This document shows positions 8,165 to 16,690 of a stretch of 64,000 bases of DNA, piece by piece (within the stretch, counting starts at the first letter, position 1; each line of letters opens with the position of its first letter). The notes below the pieces were generated by a model that saw only the letters and a program-made list of their open reading frames with translations, searched no databases and had not been told where the DNA came from. The DNA comes from Klebsiella sp. BIGb0407 (GTDB lineage: Bacteria; Pseudomonadota; Gammaproteobacteria; Enterobacterales; Enterobacteriaceae). The translations under genes and the position numbers were made by a program. The stretch is from positions 122,667 to 186,666 of the forward strand of contig NZ_JANUEQ010000010.1 in the NCBI RefSeq assembly GCF_024807845.1. Reading direction: 5' to 3'.

Positions 8165-8359
8165 TCAAAGCCCTCCCGAGCATGATTGAATCCAACCATT
8201 GACTGATTCCTCAAGCCAACCAACGGCTCGCCCGCCCTCTCCGGTTAAAGAAAAGCATTGAGGAAACCGCCCACATGCCATTTGACGGTAGATTGTTGCT
8301 CTTGATAGACCTGTACGCGCAATAACCTCTTTAATGCGCAAAATTTGTTGTGATTTCAT
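8165..8359 (-). CDS. AlpA family DNA-binding regulator / excisionase-like
   Basis: A 64-residue protein with an AlpA/MerR-type winged helix: 'ILRIKEVIARTGLSRATIY' followed by 'GRFPQCFSLTGEGGRAVGW' and a terminal helix 'LEESVNGWIQ'. Such proteins activate integrase genes or act as recombination directionality factors in P4-like islands. The start at 8359 is preceded by AGAGGA at 8-nt spacing and is preferred over an ATG six codons upstream. It leads the rep transcript and its 5' side faces the GAGTC palindrome cluster, a likely binding region. Confidence 0.8.
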   Translation of the reverse strand: MKSQQILRIKEVIARTGLSRATIYRQMACGRFPQCFSLTGEGGRAVGWLEESVNGWIQSCSGGL

Positions 8360-8379
8360 GAGCGAAATCCTCTTCATTA

Positions 8380-8644
8380 TGAGTCGGATTTTTCATTTAC
8401 AAGATCGAAGTTACTGCCTTTTTCGGAGGGTAATAAAAGTGCAAAAATAGTGGACAGATGCATCAAAAGTACCCGCCGTGGCATCAAAAGCCTCCGCCGT
8501 GGGTTCTAACCAACACCTCCTAATGAGTCTGACTCAATGAGTCAGACTCATTGCGTCAGACTCACTGGAACTTTTAAATCAAAAAAGTCCGGCTTATCTC
8601 TCCAGACTCATTAGGATTTCAAGCCCAAAAAGAATCCGACTCAT
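8380..8644. repeat. GAGTC/GACTC palindrome cluster (candidate origin or operator)
   Basis: TGAGTC or its complement GACTCA occurs at 8380-8385, 8524-8529, 8531-8536, 8538-8543, 8545-8550, 8559-8564, 8605-8610 and 8638-8643. The core 8524-8550 is a perfect palindrome with 13-bp arms around one base, and each arm is itself TGAGTC-N-GACTCA. The outer ATGAGTCGGATT (8379-8390) and AATCCGACTCAT (8633-8644) are exact complements. The cluster fills the space between the divergent AlpA-like gene and the basic protein gene at 8752. It looks like an iteron origin, partition site or multi-site operator. Confidence 0.7.
8460..8501 (+). repeat. 21-bp tandem repeat, two copies
   Basis: Two adjacent 21-bp units begin GCATCAAAAG and end CGCCGTG (8460-8480 and 8481-8501), differing at three central positions. 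They lie between the outer and core GAGTC palindromes and may be a second set of protein sites. Confidence 0.6.
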
Positions 8645-8751
8645 TGTGTTCGATTCTTTACCGAGATATTCTGAAAGCTCATTTTCATACTGTAAACAAA
8701 TCGAAAAATCTAATAGTTACAGTCAACGAACAATATTATGGAGTTATCATC

Positions 8752-9249
8752 ATGAGTAATAAAAAAACAAATAAATCACCTGCATCAGAACGAAAAGAAA
8801 AGAGTCGTAAAAATTTAGAACAGGATTTTGGACCTCAAATGATCTTTAATATAGATGATGAGGTAAACATGCGGCTAAGAGAAATATGTGTACATTTTGG
8901 CCATCTCGATATGCTTACAAAGCAAAAACATCTAGCCCGAAACTTCAATGAATCTATTGCTGATATTATTAATTATTACTATATAACTCAAATTGTCACA
9001 CCACAGAACAAAGACATTAAATCATTGATCAAAGCATTTAAAACCACCTGGCGTTATGCGTATAAAAATAAGGATAGTAATAATAAAGAGGACATTAAAT
9101 CCACATTAATTGAAAATAAAAAAATAAAACCAATATTAATTAGCAATAAATCAAAGAAAAATGATGAATGGACAGAGGATGATGTAGAAAATATATTGAA
9201 CACCACTAACGTTTTGAATATAATAGCTAAAAACAACACTAAAAAATGA
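8752..9249 (+). CDS. small basic protein, possible partition or plasmid-type DNA-binding protein
   Basis: 165 residues from the ATG at 8752, which has GGAG at suitable spacing; an in-frame ATG at 8644 falls inside the palindrome cluster and is less likely. The protein has a lysine-rich N-terminus, a central segment 'MIFNIDDEVNMRLREICVHF' with 'FNESIADIINYYYI', and a lysine/asparagine-rich tail. The central part could be a ribbon-helix-helix fold, but I do not recognise a family. It is divergent from the AlpA-rep operon and separated from it by the GAGTC cluster, so it may bind that site. It is very AT-rich compared with backbone genes. Confidence 0.6.
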   Translation: MSNKKTNKSPASERKEKSRKNLEQDFGPQMIFNIDDEVNMRLREICVHFGHLDMLTKQKHLARNFNESIADIINYYYITQIVTPQNKDIKSLIKAFKTTWRYAYKNKDSNNKEDIKSTLIENKKIKPILISNKSKKNDEWTEDDVENILNTTNVLNIIAKNNTKK

Positions 9250-9386
9250 TTAACCTGTTCAACTAGCATCCTATATAGCACTTATCTTCATCTATTGCCA
9301 TAATAAGGATGCTGGATCTCAGCATTATGGTTTATTTTATAGAAAAACCTAGACCTTTATGTTTAATAAGATTATAAATTAATATA

Positions 9387-9923
9387 TTAGCTATTTTCAC
9401 ATATCTTCAACAAATATATTGCGGAGGGTATCAACTGAGTACGCCGCGCATGAGCCTTAAGCATAAATTTATCGCGTTCAATTACCTGTTGTTCGCAACT
9501 ATCAAAATAGCATACCTGTGTATCAGTAATATGGGTAATAACTGACCAGTGATACTGATCACACAGAATAATCGCACATTTACCACCTGAATCATCTAAA
9601 AACTGCTGGCAGGCTTGTAAGATTTTCTGGCTATTTAGTCTTCTCTGATAGCGGAAGGGCATGGTAGTACTCAATGCTTTTGTTTTAGCATTATACCCCG
9701 TTACGATACTGAGCAAATAATCCATCTCAATTTGGCTAATGCCGTCTGTCATGCAATCCAATACAGACCAATGCTGATTATATTGTTCGAGCAAATAGCG
9801 GAAAAGTCTACGGCGACGTAAACCCTTACCATAGAGCCAACTGAGGGCGTTAACAATACTATAGATGCCACATAAACCATCAAGGTGGCCTTGCTTGGCA
9901 GGAGAGAGAGCAGGTTGCGTCAT
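9387..9923 (-). CDS. papain/C39-like cysteine protease
   Basis: 178 residues with a likely catalytic triad of papain-fold (C39-like) peptidases: Cys in 'DGLCGIYSIVNAL' (about residue 18), His in 'CDQYHWSVITHI', and Asp in 'VCYFDSCEQ'. No secretion signal, ABC transporter or propeptide is seen. C39 domains usually cleave double-glycine leaders, but stand-alone versions in integrative elements have no settled role. It converges with the gene ending at 9249. A perfect 14-bp palindrome lies about 50 bp upstream of its start. Confidence 0.6.
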   Translation of the reverse strand: MTQPALSPAKQGHLDGLCGIYSIVNALSWLYGKGLRRRRLFRYLLEQYNQHWSVLDCMTDGISQIEMDYLLSIVTGYNAKTKALSTTMPFRYQRRLNSQKILQACQQFLDDSGGKCAIILCDQYHWSVITHITDTQVCYFDSCEQQVIERDKFMLKAHARRTQLIPSAIYLLKICENS

Positions 9924-9969
9924 ATCATCGTCACTTTAAGGTTGCTTTCTTTGTGATAATGAATAAACA

Positions 9970-9983
9970 CACCAGCGCTGGTG
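9970..9983. promoter_or_regulatory. 14-bp perfect palindrome upstream of the C39-like gene
   Basis: CACCAGCGCTGGTG is fully self-complementary and sits 47 bp upstream of the start codon at 9923. This is a suitable place for an operator; the binding protein is unknown. Confidence 0.4.
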
Positions 9984-10045
9984 GAGGAAATTTCCGTGCT
10001 TATTCGATTTTTACTATATAAGACTAATCATTCACTAAATTAGTA

Positions 10046-10468
10046 TTAATCTTGCTGCCATTCGGTTTTCACCGAGTAACAACCCATTTTGTAATATTCA
10101 ATAAAGTTTTTCTGCCATAAAGTGAAGAATTCAGTGCCTTCTCGCTCATCAATATCTCCCAAAGCAATATGATAAATATAACCTTGAGGCCAGCATATAT
10201 CGAATTCTTTCTCAAGCTCAGGATAAATAACTCCCATATATGAAAAATCAGTGATGTAGTCATAATGCCATGTATTATCTAACTGAAAGAGACGTATCTC
10301 GACAGGATGATAGCCCCCTCTTTCATGGGAATAATCAGGATCATGGAAGTTAAAAACAATGGCATTCGCTGATGATTTGGCAGGGTGAGATTGTTTAATT
10401 TCGGATAACAGAAATGTTTCTAATACTGGACTAATGGGCAAGCGAAGTCCTGACTGAATAATAGTCAT
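10046..10468 (-). CDS. DUF2787 family protein
   Basis: 140 residues matching DUF2787: 'FNFHDPDYSHERGGYHPVEI' followed by 'YDYITDFSYMG', 'ELEKEFDICWPQG', and a C-terminal 'WQKNFIEYYKMGCYSVK'. DUF2787 proteins are found mainly in integrative and conjugative elements and genomic islands and have no established function. It lies 122 bp upstream of the C39-like gene on the same strand. Confidence 0.75.
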   Translation of the reverse strand: MTIIQSGLRLPISPVLETFLLSEIKQSHPAKSSANAIVFNFHDPDYSHERGGYHPVEIRLFQLDNTWHYDYITDFSYMGVIYPELEKEFDICWPQGYIYHIALGDIDEREGTEFFTLWQKNFIEYYKMGCYSVKTEWQQD

Positions 10469-10708
10469 TAATATTCCTTTTTAAACATATGAACGGAAAT
10501 ATCGTGTCATTACATGATGCATGGCTAAAATGGATAATACATGCCACTGTCACCATTATACACTAAGAACACACACAAAAGAAATCATATATTTTATAAT
10601 CAATATGTTAGGCTAATAATTAATTCATTATTAAGAAGAGATAAAAGCGCAGAGAGGATAAAAATGAAGGGGCAAGAAATTTTTATCCAGCCCCGGTGCA
10701 TATTTTAA
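10469..10708. other. AT-rich intergenic spacer
   Basis: About 240 bp between the DUF2787 gene and the lipoprotein gene. It contains AT-rich promoter-like DNA but no gene or clear regulatory motif. Confidence 0.3.
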
Positions 10709-11065
10709 TTAAAGACCATATACCTGAACATAAAAATGCTGCCCATTATCCACTTTCTCAATGGTATAAGTGATAGGCGTTGAATTATTCTGCCCAAATC
10801 TCGAAAACGTCAAATTAGCTGCACAGGAGTAGCTATCTCTTTCGGCATTATGAGACTGGGTTCGTATCGCATTTAAACTAATTTGCAATGAATTTAACTT
10901 ATCCTGTGGCACGTTGGGGTAGGCTTTAACTAACTCCTTTTGTACAATTTGATGGACAAGCGCCTGTGTTTCCTCACCGCTACAATTTGGAGTCTTTGTA
11001 TCACACCCTACTAATATCCCTAACATGGCACCAATACCTGCCAATAATCCTAATTTCCCTAACAT
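10709..11065 (-). CDS. small lipoprotein of unknown function
   Basis: 118 residues. The N-terminus 'MLGKLGLLAGIGAMLGILVG' followed by Cys is a lipoprotein signal with the lipobox LVGC, so the mature protein begins at about Cys21. The mature part has two further Cys residues that could form a disulfide. No family is recognised. It lies 12 bp downstream of a small membrane protein gene and is probably cotranscribed with it, as a surface or exclusion-type pair in the element. Confidence 0.65.
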   Translation of the reverse strand: MLGKLGLLAGIGAMLGILVGCDTKTPNCSGEETQALVHQIVQKELVKAYPNVPQDKLNSLQISLNAIRTQSHNAERDSYSCAANLTFSRFGQNNSTPITYTIEKVDNGQHFYVQVYGL

Positions 11066-11077
11066 ACCACACCATCC

Positions 11078-11422
11078 TTAGAAAAGAGTTGATAAAGCTA
11101 ATATGGAAAGTACTATATCCAATGCAATGACAATCAAAGCAACAACTTTCCAGACTTTATTTCCCTGCGTCTTATTCACAAAGAATAAACAAAGTGTGCT
11201 CCACACCAAGGTAATAATATCGAGCCGTAATATCGTGCCAGTACTACCACTCAACGCTTCCCAGATATTAAGTAACAAGATAGGAGTAAACCAAAATAGC
11301 CAAAAAATCTTCGTTAATCCAAAGCTCCCATTGAGTAAACGCTCCTTAAATAAAGCCGGATCATTTAATCCTTTTGCCTCATTTTCTTCTCGAATTTTCT
11401 GCAATTTATTTTTTATAGACAT
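11078..11422 (-). CDS. small integral membrane protein
   Basis: 114 residues with a charged N-terminal 30 residues and three hydrophobic helices (about residues 37-54, 66-84 and 92-113). No family is recognised. It precedes the lipoprotein gene with 12 bp spacing, suggesting an operon. The antisense frame over the same region has no supporting features. Confidence 0.6.
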   Translation of the reverse strand: MSIKNKLQKIREENEAKGLNDPALFKERLLNGSFGLTKIFWLFWFTPILLLNIWEALSGSTGTILRLDIITLVWSTLCLFFVNKTQGNKVWKVVALIVIALDIVLSILALSTLF

Positions 11423-11537
11423 GATAGCCCCTTCAATTAAATGAATTAAATTTCTTTCATGATATTGCCTTGCAATATTTCTAGCTGATATGACTTAAAA
11501 AACCACAGGAATACAATCACAAGTATTCAGGCTGATC

Positions 11538-11843
11538 TCATTCATCATTAGTACTGCCCGATGACAGTTTATTGACATAACGACTTGGCCATATTTTCTC
11601 AGGCACAGTACCGATAACCGCCGCAATAATCTGCTCAGCTCTAGGATATGCCCTTTCTAACGCATTGTTTAATGTCCTGGAGGAAAGCCCATGCTCGCGA
11701 GATAACTGAGCTAACGTAACCCCTTTTTTATGCAAGGCGGCCACAATATCAGCACGATGCCAATCCGATGAGCTTCCTTTTCGAGGTCTTTTTTGAGATG
11801 CTGCACTGTTAGACACAGTAATAACTCCACTGTTTAATTCCAT
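11538..11843 (-). CDS. Ner/Nlp family transcriptional regulator
   Basis: 101 residues with the Ner/SfsB-type DNA-binding domain: 'DWHRADIVAALHKKGVTLAQ', then 'LSREHGLSSRTLNNAL' and the typical ending 'AAVIGTVPEKIWPSRY'. In phage Mu, Ner is the early-gene negative regulator opposed to the c repressor. Here it is divergent from a gene with a Mu-repressor-like N-terminus, with a 111-bp intergenic region between them, so it is probably one half of a lysis/lysogeny-like switch. Confidence 0.85.
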   Translation of the reverse strand: MELNSGVITVSNSAASQKRPRKGSSSDWHRADIVAALHKKGVTLAQLSREHGLSSRTLNNALERAYPRAEQIIAAVIGTVPEKIWPSRYVNKLSSGSTNDE

Positions 11844-11954
11844 TCATATTAGAAACCAATGAAAGGGAATTATCAATAAGTATCTTTACTATCTTATGAT
11901 TTTCCTGGTGTGGTTATTGTATATATATGATATTTATGAAATTTAAAAATTATT
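11844..11954. promoter_or_regulatory. divergent Ner / Mu-repressor-like control region
   Basis: This AT-rich 111-bp gap between the two divergent regulator genes contains GTATCTTTAC-like and TATCTTA repeats near 11879-11895 and a TATATATATGATAT tract. By analogy with the Mu c/ner region it should carry both promoters and operators; individual sites cannot be assigned. Confidence 0.4.
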
Positions 11955-12371
11955 ATGACTAATAAAAAGTTACCATTAGAAGCTAATAACGAACAAAGTA
12001 AATGGTTTACAAGTGGTGAGCTAGCAAGAATTGGCAAAGAAAAAGCCGAGAATGCAGCTTGCTATCCTGATTATGCAGATATGGATATCCCAACGACAGC
12101 CAAAGGAGTTAGAGTGCGTTTAGAATCTGTAACCACACTCAACCCCCAGCTTCGCAAGAAGAATCCTAACAAACGCGGAGACCTCTATCACATTGATGCA
12201 TTTAAGATTATTTTGAATTCGGATGAAAAAGAAATGATCAAACAAAACACGCAATCAATTGAAAGTACAGACCTCAACCTATTGCTTGAGATCTACAAAT
12301 CACTACCTGCAGATAAAAGAAAAGAACTATTAAAAACGGCGCTTACGATCAAGAAAAATGATTTAGGGTAG
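11955..12371 (+). CDS. Mu repressor-like DNA-binding protein
   Basis: 138 residues. The N-terminal part 'KWFTSGELARIG' ... 'MDIPTTAKGVRVRLESV' resembles the winged-helix domain shared by Mu c repressor and MuA transposase ('wfta.eLa..~lP.t..gVr.ra'), here with an insertion before 'IPTT'. The C-terminal 40 residues 'LNLLLEIYKSLPADKRKELL' form a helix like the tail of repressor-type regulators. There is no catalytic domain, so it is a regulator and not a transposase. It is divergent from the Ner-like gene. Confidence 0.6.
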   Translation: MTNKKLPLEANNEQSKWFTSGELARIGKEKAENAACYPDYADMDIPTTAKGVRVRLESVTTLNPQLRKKNPNKRGDLYHIDAFKIILNSDEKEMIKQNTQSIESTDLNLLLEIYKSLPADKRKELLKTALTIKKNDLG

Positions 12372-12559
12372 TATCTTTTTGTATCTTTACCTCCCTGTGT
12401 AACTATACATTCGTCGCTCAATCGGAGATATCATGCGGTTACTTATCCGCGATATTAACAACAACACTTTTATATAGCTTGTCACCGCATACAAATCAGT
12501 GCGTTCTATATAAACAACCAACTATTTTGCAATAAATGAAGAAATCACGTTTTGATGTA

Positions 12560-13840
12560 TCAAACCAAGGTTTCCATATGATCTGCCCACTTCTGTAACC
12601 ATTCCCTGCACTCGGTGTCATACGTGTACCGATTATAAATTCCTTCAATACCACCACGTGTATGTCCTAATATGGTCTCAGCCACCTCATTTGGACACTG
12701 TAAACGAGATAACTCTGTTCTCACTGTACGGCGCAGATCGTGCGGAGTCCAACGAGGTATATCAAGCATTTGACCACTTTGACGTAAACGCCATGAGTTT
12801 TCAGTTAGATACTTCTGCTGTATAGGCTTCTTAGTAGCTTGCGAAGGAAACAGATATTTGTCGGAGTTAAGTCGTAGTACTTTGAGAAAGTCGATTGCCT
12901 GATCAGATAACTGTACGTAGCGCCCTATCCCTGTTTTGGTTTCTCGCAGATGAATAGTGCCTTTTTCAAGATCAACATCCTTCCATGCCATATTGCAGAC
13001 TTCACCGGTACGACACCCGGTCCAGAGAGTCAGACGTAACACGTTTTTGATCGTTGGCGTATAAGCTGAGCCCGGAAGCCATTTAAGGAATTTAGCAAGC
13101 TCATCATTGCTTAATACCCTTGTTCCACGACCGTTTGTAAGCTTGATTCTGGTTTGCCGTAAACTGGATTTTGCTAACAATGCCGGATTAGCAAAACTAT
13201 CATCAAAACGTCCAAGGCCAATAGCAAACTCATATGCAAGTGACAGCTCCCTCAGAACATTACCAGCCTGTACTTTTGAACCTCGAGCTACAATACCATT
13301 AATTAAATTGATGACATCCCGACGTGTAATCTCAGCAGCATTTCGTGTCCCTAAGCTTTTAACAGCATCACTATAGAGAGTGCGACGAACTTCCGCTTGC
13401 CCTTTCAGTTTTCTGGCACCAGGAGTAATTTTTCCGTCCTTCGTTTTACGATCCTCAATACGTTCAGTAAGATACAGTTCAACTAATCCCTGTATGGTCA
13501 ATTCAGGGATCTTAGCCTGTTCAGCTTCAATCGCACGCTGGAGTTTATCTTGCTTGAGTTCAGAAGCAGGACACCGACCATCCTGACGGAGAAGCTTTAA
13601 CTCGTTGAGTTTAGTACGTGCGACCGATAGAGATATCTGTGGAAAGTTGCCGATTTTAACCTGAGCAAGTTTACCTGTCAGAGGACTCGTGTAGCGGTAG
13701 AAAAAAGACTTAACCCCGGTAGCACCGCATGAGATGCGTAGGCCACGATTTTCGCCGACATCTGCCTTATCTTTGTCGCCTGGCTTCATCATTTCTATCG
13801 CTTTAAACGATAGTGGCTTGGCCTCTTGTTTTCCTGCCAT
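12560..13840 (-). CDS. P4-type tyrosine integrase
   Basis: About 426 residues. The N-terminal arm-binding domain includes 'GLRISCGATGVKSFFYRYTS' and 'VKIGNFPQISLSVARTKLNE', typical of P4/DUF4102 integrases. The catalytic domain has the first Arg in 'LWTGCRTGEVCNMAW', 'TPHDLRRTVRTELSRL' (H-x-x-R), 'LGHTRGGIEGIYNRY' (His and the nucleophilic Tyr). The ATG at 13840 has GGAG 8 nt upstream and gives the usual N-terminus; an upstream ATG at 13933 adds 31 atypical residues. P4-type integrase genes normally sit with their 5' end next to the attachment site, here pointing to the mutS side. Confidence 0.9.
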   Translation of the reverse strand: MAGKQEAKPLSFKAIEMMKPGDKDKADVGENRGLRISCGATGVKSFFYRYTSPLTGKLAQVKIGNFPQISLSVARTKLNELKLLRQDGRCPASELKQDKLQRAIEAEQAKIPELTIQGLVELYLTERIEDRKTKDGKITPGARKLKGQAEVRRTLYSDAVKSLGTRNAAEITRRDVINLINGIVARGSKVQAGNVLRELSLAYEFAIGLGRFDDSFANPALLAKSSLRQTRIKLTNGRGTRVLSNDELAKFLKWLPGSAYTPTIKNVLRLTLWTGCRTGEVCNMAWKDVDLEKGTIHLRETKTGIGRYVQLSDQAIDFLKVLRLNSDKYLFPSQATKKPIQQKYLTENSWRLRQSGQMLDIPRWTPHDLRRTVRTELSRLQCPNEVAETILGHTRGGIEGIYNRYTYDTECREWLQKWADHMETLV

Positions 13841-13880
13841 AAATACTCCGTTATCATGCTTGCTGCGTATTGATGAAACG

Positions 13881-13963
13881 AAATGTAGGTTTCGCTGTTT
13901 GTAGTTATATTTTACCAGGGCGTACGTATACAAGCTACACTTTAACCTACATTTAAATGTAGG
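13881..13963. promoter_or_regulatory. three copies of a 9-bp motif by the integrase (candidate arm or core sites)
   Basis: AAATGTAGG occurs at 13881-13889 and 13955-13963, and its complement CCTACATTT at 13946-13954. The last two form a perfect 18-bp palindrome. The first copy is also flanked by CGAAA/TTTCG. Their position between the integrase and mutS suits integrase arm sites, the attachment site or an autoregulatory operator. Confidence 0.5.
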
Positions 13964-14057
13964 ATTTCATGAGTTCCAATGAGACAACGTGATACGTAAT
14001 GAGAATAAAAAACATCACTAACTCATTAAAAATCAATTAAATGGATATTATAAGCTA

Positions 14058-16622
14058 ATGAGTAAAATAGATAATCTGGATTCACACACCCCCATGATGC
14101 AGCAGTACTTGCGTCTGAAAGCCGAGCACCCGGATATTCTGCTGTTCTACCGGATGGGTGACTTCTATGAGCTGTTTTATGATGATGCAAAGCGAGCATC
14201 TCAGCTGCTCGATATTTCGCTGACCAAGCGCGGTGCTTCTGCGGGTGAGCCTATTCCGATGGCGGGGATCCCGCATCATGCCGCGGATAACTATCTGGCA
14301 AAACTGGTACAGCAGGGTGAGTCAGTCGCTATCTGCGAGCAGGTGGGCGATCCGGCTACCAGTAAAGGGCCGGTTGAGCGTAAAGTGCTGCGTATTGTGA
14401 CTCCGGGTACCATCAGCGATGAAGCTTTGCTGCAAGAGCGCCAGGATAACCTGTTAGCCGCCGTCTGGCATACTCAGAGTGGGTTTGGTTATGCGACGCT
14501 GGATATCAGCTCCGGCCGTTTTTTGCTGACCGAGCCGCAAGACAGAGAGACCATGGCAGCGGAATTGCAGCGCACTAATCCCGCTGAATTGCTCTATGCC
14601 GAAAACTTTGCAGAGATGAGTCTGATTGAAGGACGTCGCGGGTTACGCCGTCGTCCGCTGTGGGAGTTTGAAATAGAGACCGCGCGTCAGCAGCTGATCC
14701 TGCAATTCGGTACGCGCGACCTGACTGGGTTTGGTGTGGAAAACGCCCACCATGCGCTCTGTGCTGCGGGCTGTTTACTGCAGTACGTCAAAGATACTCA
14801 ACGTACTTCCCTGCCCCATATTCGTTCGGTGATGATGGAGCGTCAGCAAGACAGCATTATTATGGATGCCGCGACGCGTCGTAACCTCGAAATTACGCAG
14901 AATCTGTCCGGGGGAACGGATAACACCCTGGCCTCAATACTCGACCGCACCGTAACGCCAATGGGCAGCCGGATGTTAAAGCGCTGGCTTCATTCTCCGG
15001 TGCGTAATATCAGCGTGCTGACCCAGCGTCAGCAGGCGATTAGCGCCTTGCAGGATTACAGCAGTGAAATTCAGCCGACGCTGCGTCAGGTTGGGGATTT
15101 AGAGCGTATCCTGGCCCGTCTGGCATTGCGTACCGCCCGGCCACGCGACCTGGCGCGTATGCGATACGCTTTCCAGCAGTTGCCGCTGTTAAATACCGTG
15201 CTGGAAGAGATTAAACCCGCATCAGTACAGGCATTACGCCAGCAGATGGGCGAGTTTGCCGAGCTGCGCGAACTACTGGAACATGCCATTATTGAGGCTC
15301 CGCCGGTACTGATCCGCGATGGCGGGGTTATCGCTCCGGGCTATCATGAAGAGCTGGATGAGTGGCGGGCCCTGGCCGATGGTGCCACCGACTACCTTGA
15401 TCGTCTGGAAATTCGTGAGCGCGAGAGGCTGGGGCTGGACACCTTAAAAGTCGGCTTTAATGCGATTCATGGTTACTATATTCAGGTCAGCCGCGGGCAG
15501 AGTCATCAGGTACCGATTAATTATGTTCGTCGCCAGACGCTGAAAAATGCTGAACGCTATATTATTCCTGAGCTGAAAGAGTACGAAGATAAAGTTCTGA
15601 CGTCCAAAGGCAAAGCGCTGGCGCTGGAAAAGCAGTTATATGAGCAACTGTTTGACTTGCTGCTCCCCCATCTGGAAGCCCTGCAAAAAAGTGCCGCTGC
15701 ACTGGCCGAGCTGGATGTGCTGGTTAACCTGGCAGAACGTGCCGATGCGCTGAATTACAGCTGCCCGGTATTTACCGATAAACCGGGTATTAAACTGTCC
15801 GAAGCCCGTCACCCTGTGGTTGAGCAGGTCCTCAGCGAACCCTTTATTGCCAACCCACTCAACTTGTCGCCTCAGCGCAGAATGTTGATTATTACCGGCC
15901 CTAATATGGGCGGTAAAAGTACCTATATGCGACAAACGGCGCTGATTGTGCTGCTAAGCTATATAGGAAGCTTTGTACCTGCTGAGCAAGCAGAAATTGG
16001 CCCGGTTGACAGAATCTTCACCCGTGTCGGCGCTGCGGATGACCTGGCGTCTGGTCGTTCAACCTTTATGGTTGAGATGACGGAAACAGCAAATATTTTA
16101 CATAACGCTACCGAACATAGCCTGGTTCTGATGGATGAAATAGGACGAGGAACCTCGACCTATGATGGTTTATCCCTGGCCTGGGCCTGTGTGGAGAATC
16201 TTGCTAATCGTATTAAGGCTCTGACCTTATTCGCCACGCACTACTTTGAGCTAACCACCCTGCCAGAAAAAATGGAAGGCGTAGTGAATGTCCATCTGGA
16301 TGCGGTGGAGCACGGGGAAACCATTGCCTTTATGCACAGCGTGCAGGATGGTGCAGCCAGTAAAAGCTATGGTCTGGCGGTAGCGGCTCTGGCGGGTGTA
16401 CCAAAAGAGGTGATTAAACGCGCGCGGCAGAAACTGCGTGAACTGGAGAGTATTTCAGGCGGCGCGGCAGCCAGTCAGGTGGATGGTACCCAGATGTCTC
16501 TGCTGAGCGTTGCCGAAGAAACCTCACCGGCACTGGATGCTCTGGAAACGCTGGATCCGGATAGTTTGTCACCACGTCAGGCACTTGAGTGGATTTACCG
16601 TTTGAAAAGCCTGACAAAATAA
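14058..16622 (+). CDS. mutS: DNA mismatch repair ATPase MutS
   Basis: 854 residues, the normal length for enterobacterial MutS. The N-terminal mismatch-binding domain has '[12 protein letters not shown]' with the Phe-x-Glu wedge (Phe36, Glu38). The C-terminal ABC-type ATPase has Walker A '[11 protein letters not shown]' (about 614-624), Walker B '[16 protein letters not shown]' and the C-terminal dimerisation region. MutS recognises mismatches and recruits MutL. An integrase-bearing element ends just upstream, so its native promoter region may have been altered. The first eight residues ('MSKIDNLD') differ from the E. coli start, but the rest of domain I is very well conserved. Confidence 0.98.
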   Translation: MSKIDNLDSHTPMMQQYLRLKAEHPDILLFYRMGDFYELFYDDAKRASQLLDISLTKRGASAGEPIPMAGIPHHAADNYLAKLVQQGESVAICEQVGDPATSKGPVERKVLRIVTPGTISDEALLQERQDNLLAAVWHTQSGFGYATLDISSGRFLLTEPQDRETMAAELQRTNPAELLYAENFAEMSLIEGRRGLRRRPLWEFEIETARQQLILQFGTRDLTGFGVENAHHALCAAGCLLQYVKDTQRTSLPHIRSVMMERQQDSIIMDAATRRNLEITQNLSGGTDNTLASILDRTVTPMGSRMLKRWLHSPVRNISVLTQRQQAISALQDYSSEIQPTLRQVGDLERILARLALRTARPRDLARMRYAFQQLPLLNTVLEEIKPASVQALRQQMGEFAELRELLEHAIIEAPPVLIRDGGVIAPGYHEELDEWRALADGATDYLDRLEIRERERLGLDTLKVGFNAIHGYYIQVSRGQSHQVPINYVRRQTLKNAERYIIPELKEYEDKVLTSKGKALALEKQLYEQLFDLLLPHLEALQKSAAALAELDVLVNLAERADALNYSCPVFTDKPGIKLSEARHPVVEQVLSEPFIANPLNLSPQRRMLIITGPNMGGKSTYMRQTALIVLLSYIGSFVPAEQAEIGPVDRIFTRVGAADDLASGRSTFMVEMTETANILHNATEHSLVLMDEIGRGTSTYDGLSLAWACVENLANRIKALTLFATHYFELTTLPEKMEGVVNVHLDAVEHGETIAFMHSVQDGAASKSYGLAVAALAGVPKEVIKRARQKLRELESISGGAAASQVDGTQMSLLSVAEETSPALDALETLDPDSLSPRQALEWIYRLKSLTK

Positions 16623-16650
16623 GCGGGATTAGATTTCAGAAAAAGAAAAA

Positions 16651-16680
16651 GGCGGTGATTTGGAATCACCGCCTTTTTCG
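16651..16680. terminator. bidirectional terminator between mutS and rpoS
   Basis: GGCGGTGATT (16651-16660) and AATCACCGCC (16664-16673) form a 10-bp stem with a 3-nt loop, flanked by A-runs before and a T-run after, so it can serve both converging genes. Confidence 0.9.
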
Positions 16681-16690
16681 CTTTAATCTT

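Noticed and set aside
9054..9281. Hydrophobic minus-strand frame opposite the basic protein gene
   Set aside because: Its hydrophobic composition is only the complement of the Lys/Asn-rich codons of the plus-strand gene.
11103..11444. Plus-strand 113-codon frame antisense to the small membrane protein gene
   Set aside because: The minus frame has clear transmembrane segments and operon spacing; the plus frame has neither.
1..14000. Insertion sequence or transposase gene
   Set aside because: No DDE or HUH transposase was recognised; the Mu-like protein has only the DNA-binding part.
13941..14060. Direct-repeat attachment site matching another part of the window
   Set aside because: Only matches of up to about 8-9 bases to the left part were seen, which is chance level; the left junction may be outside the window.
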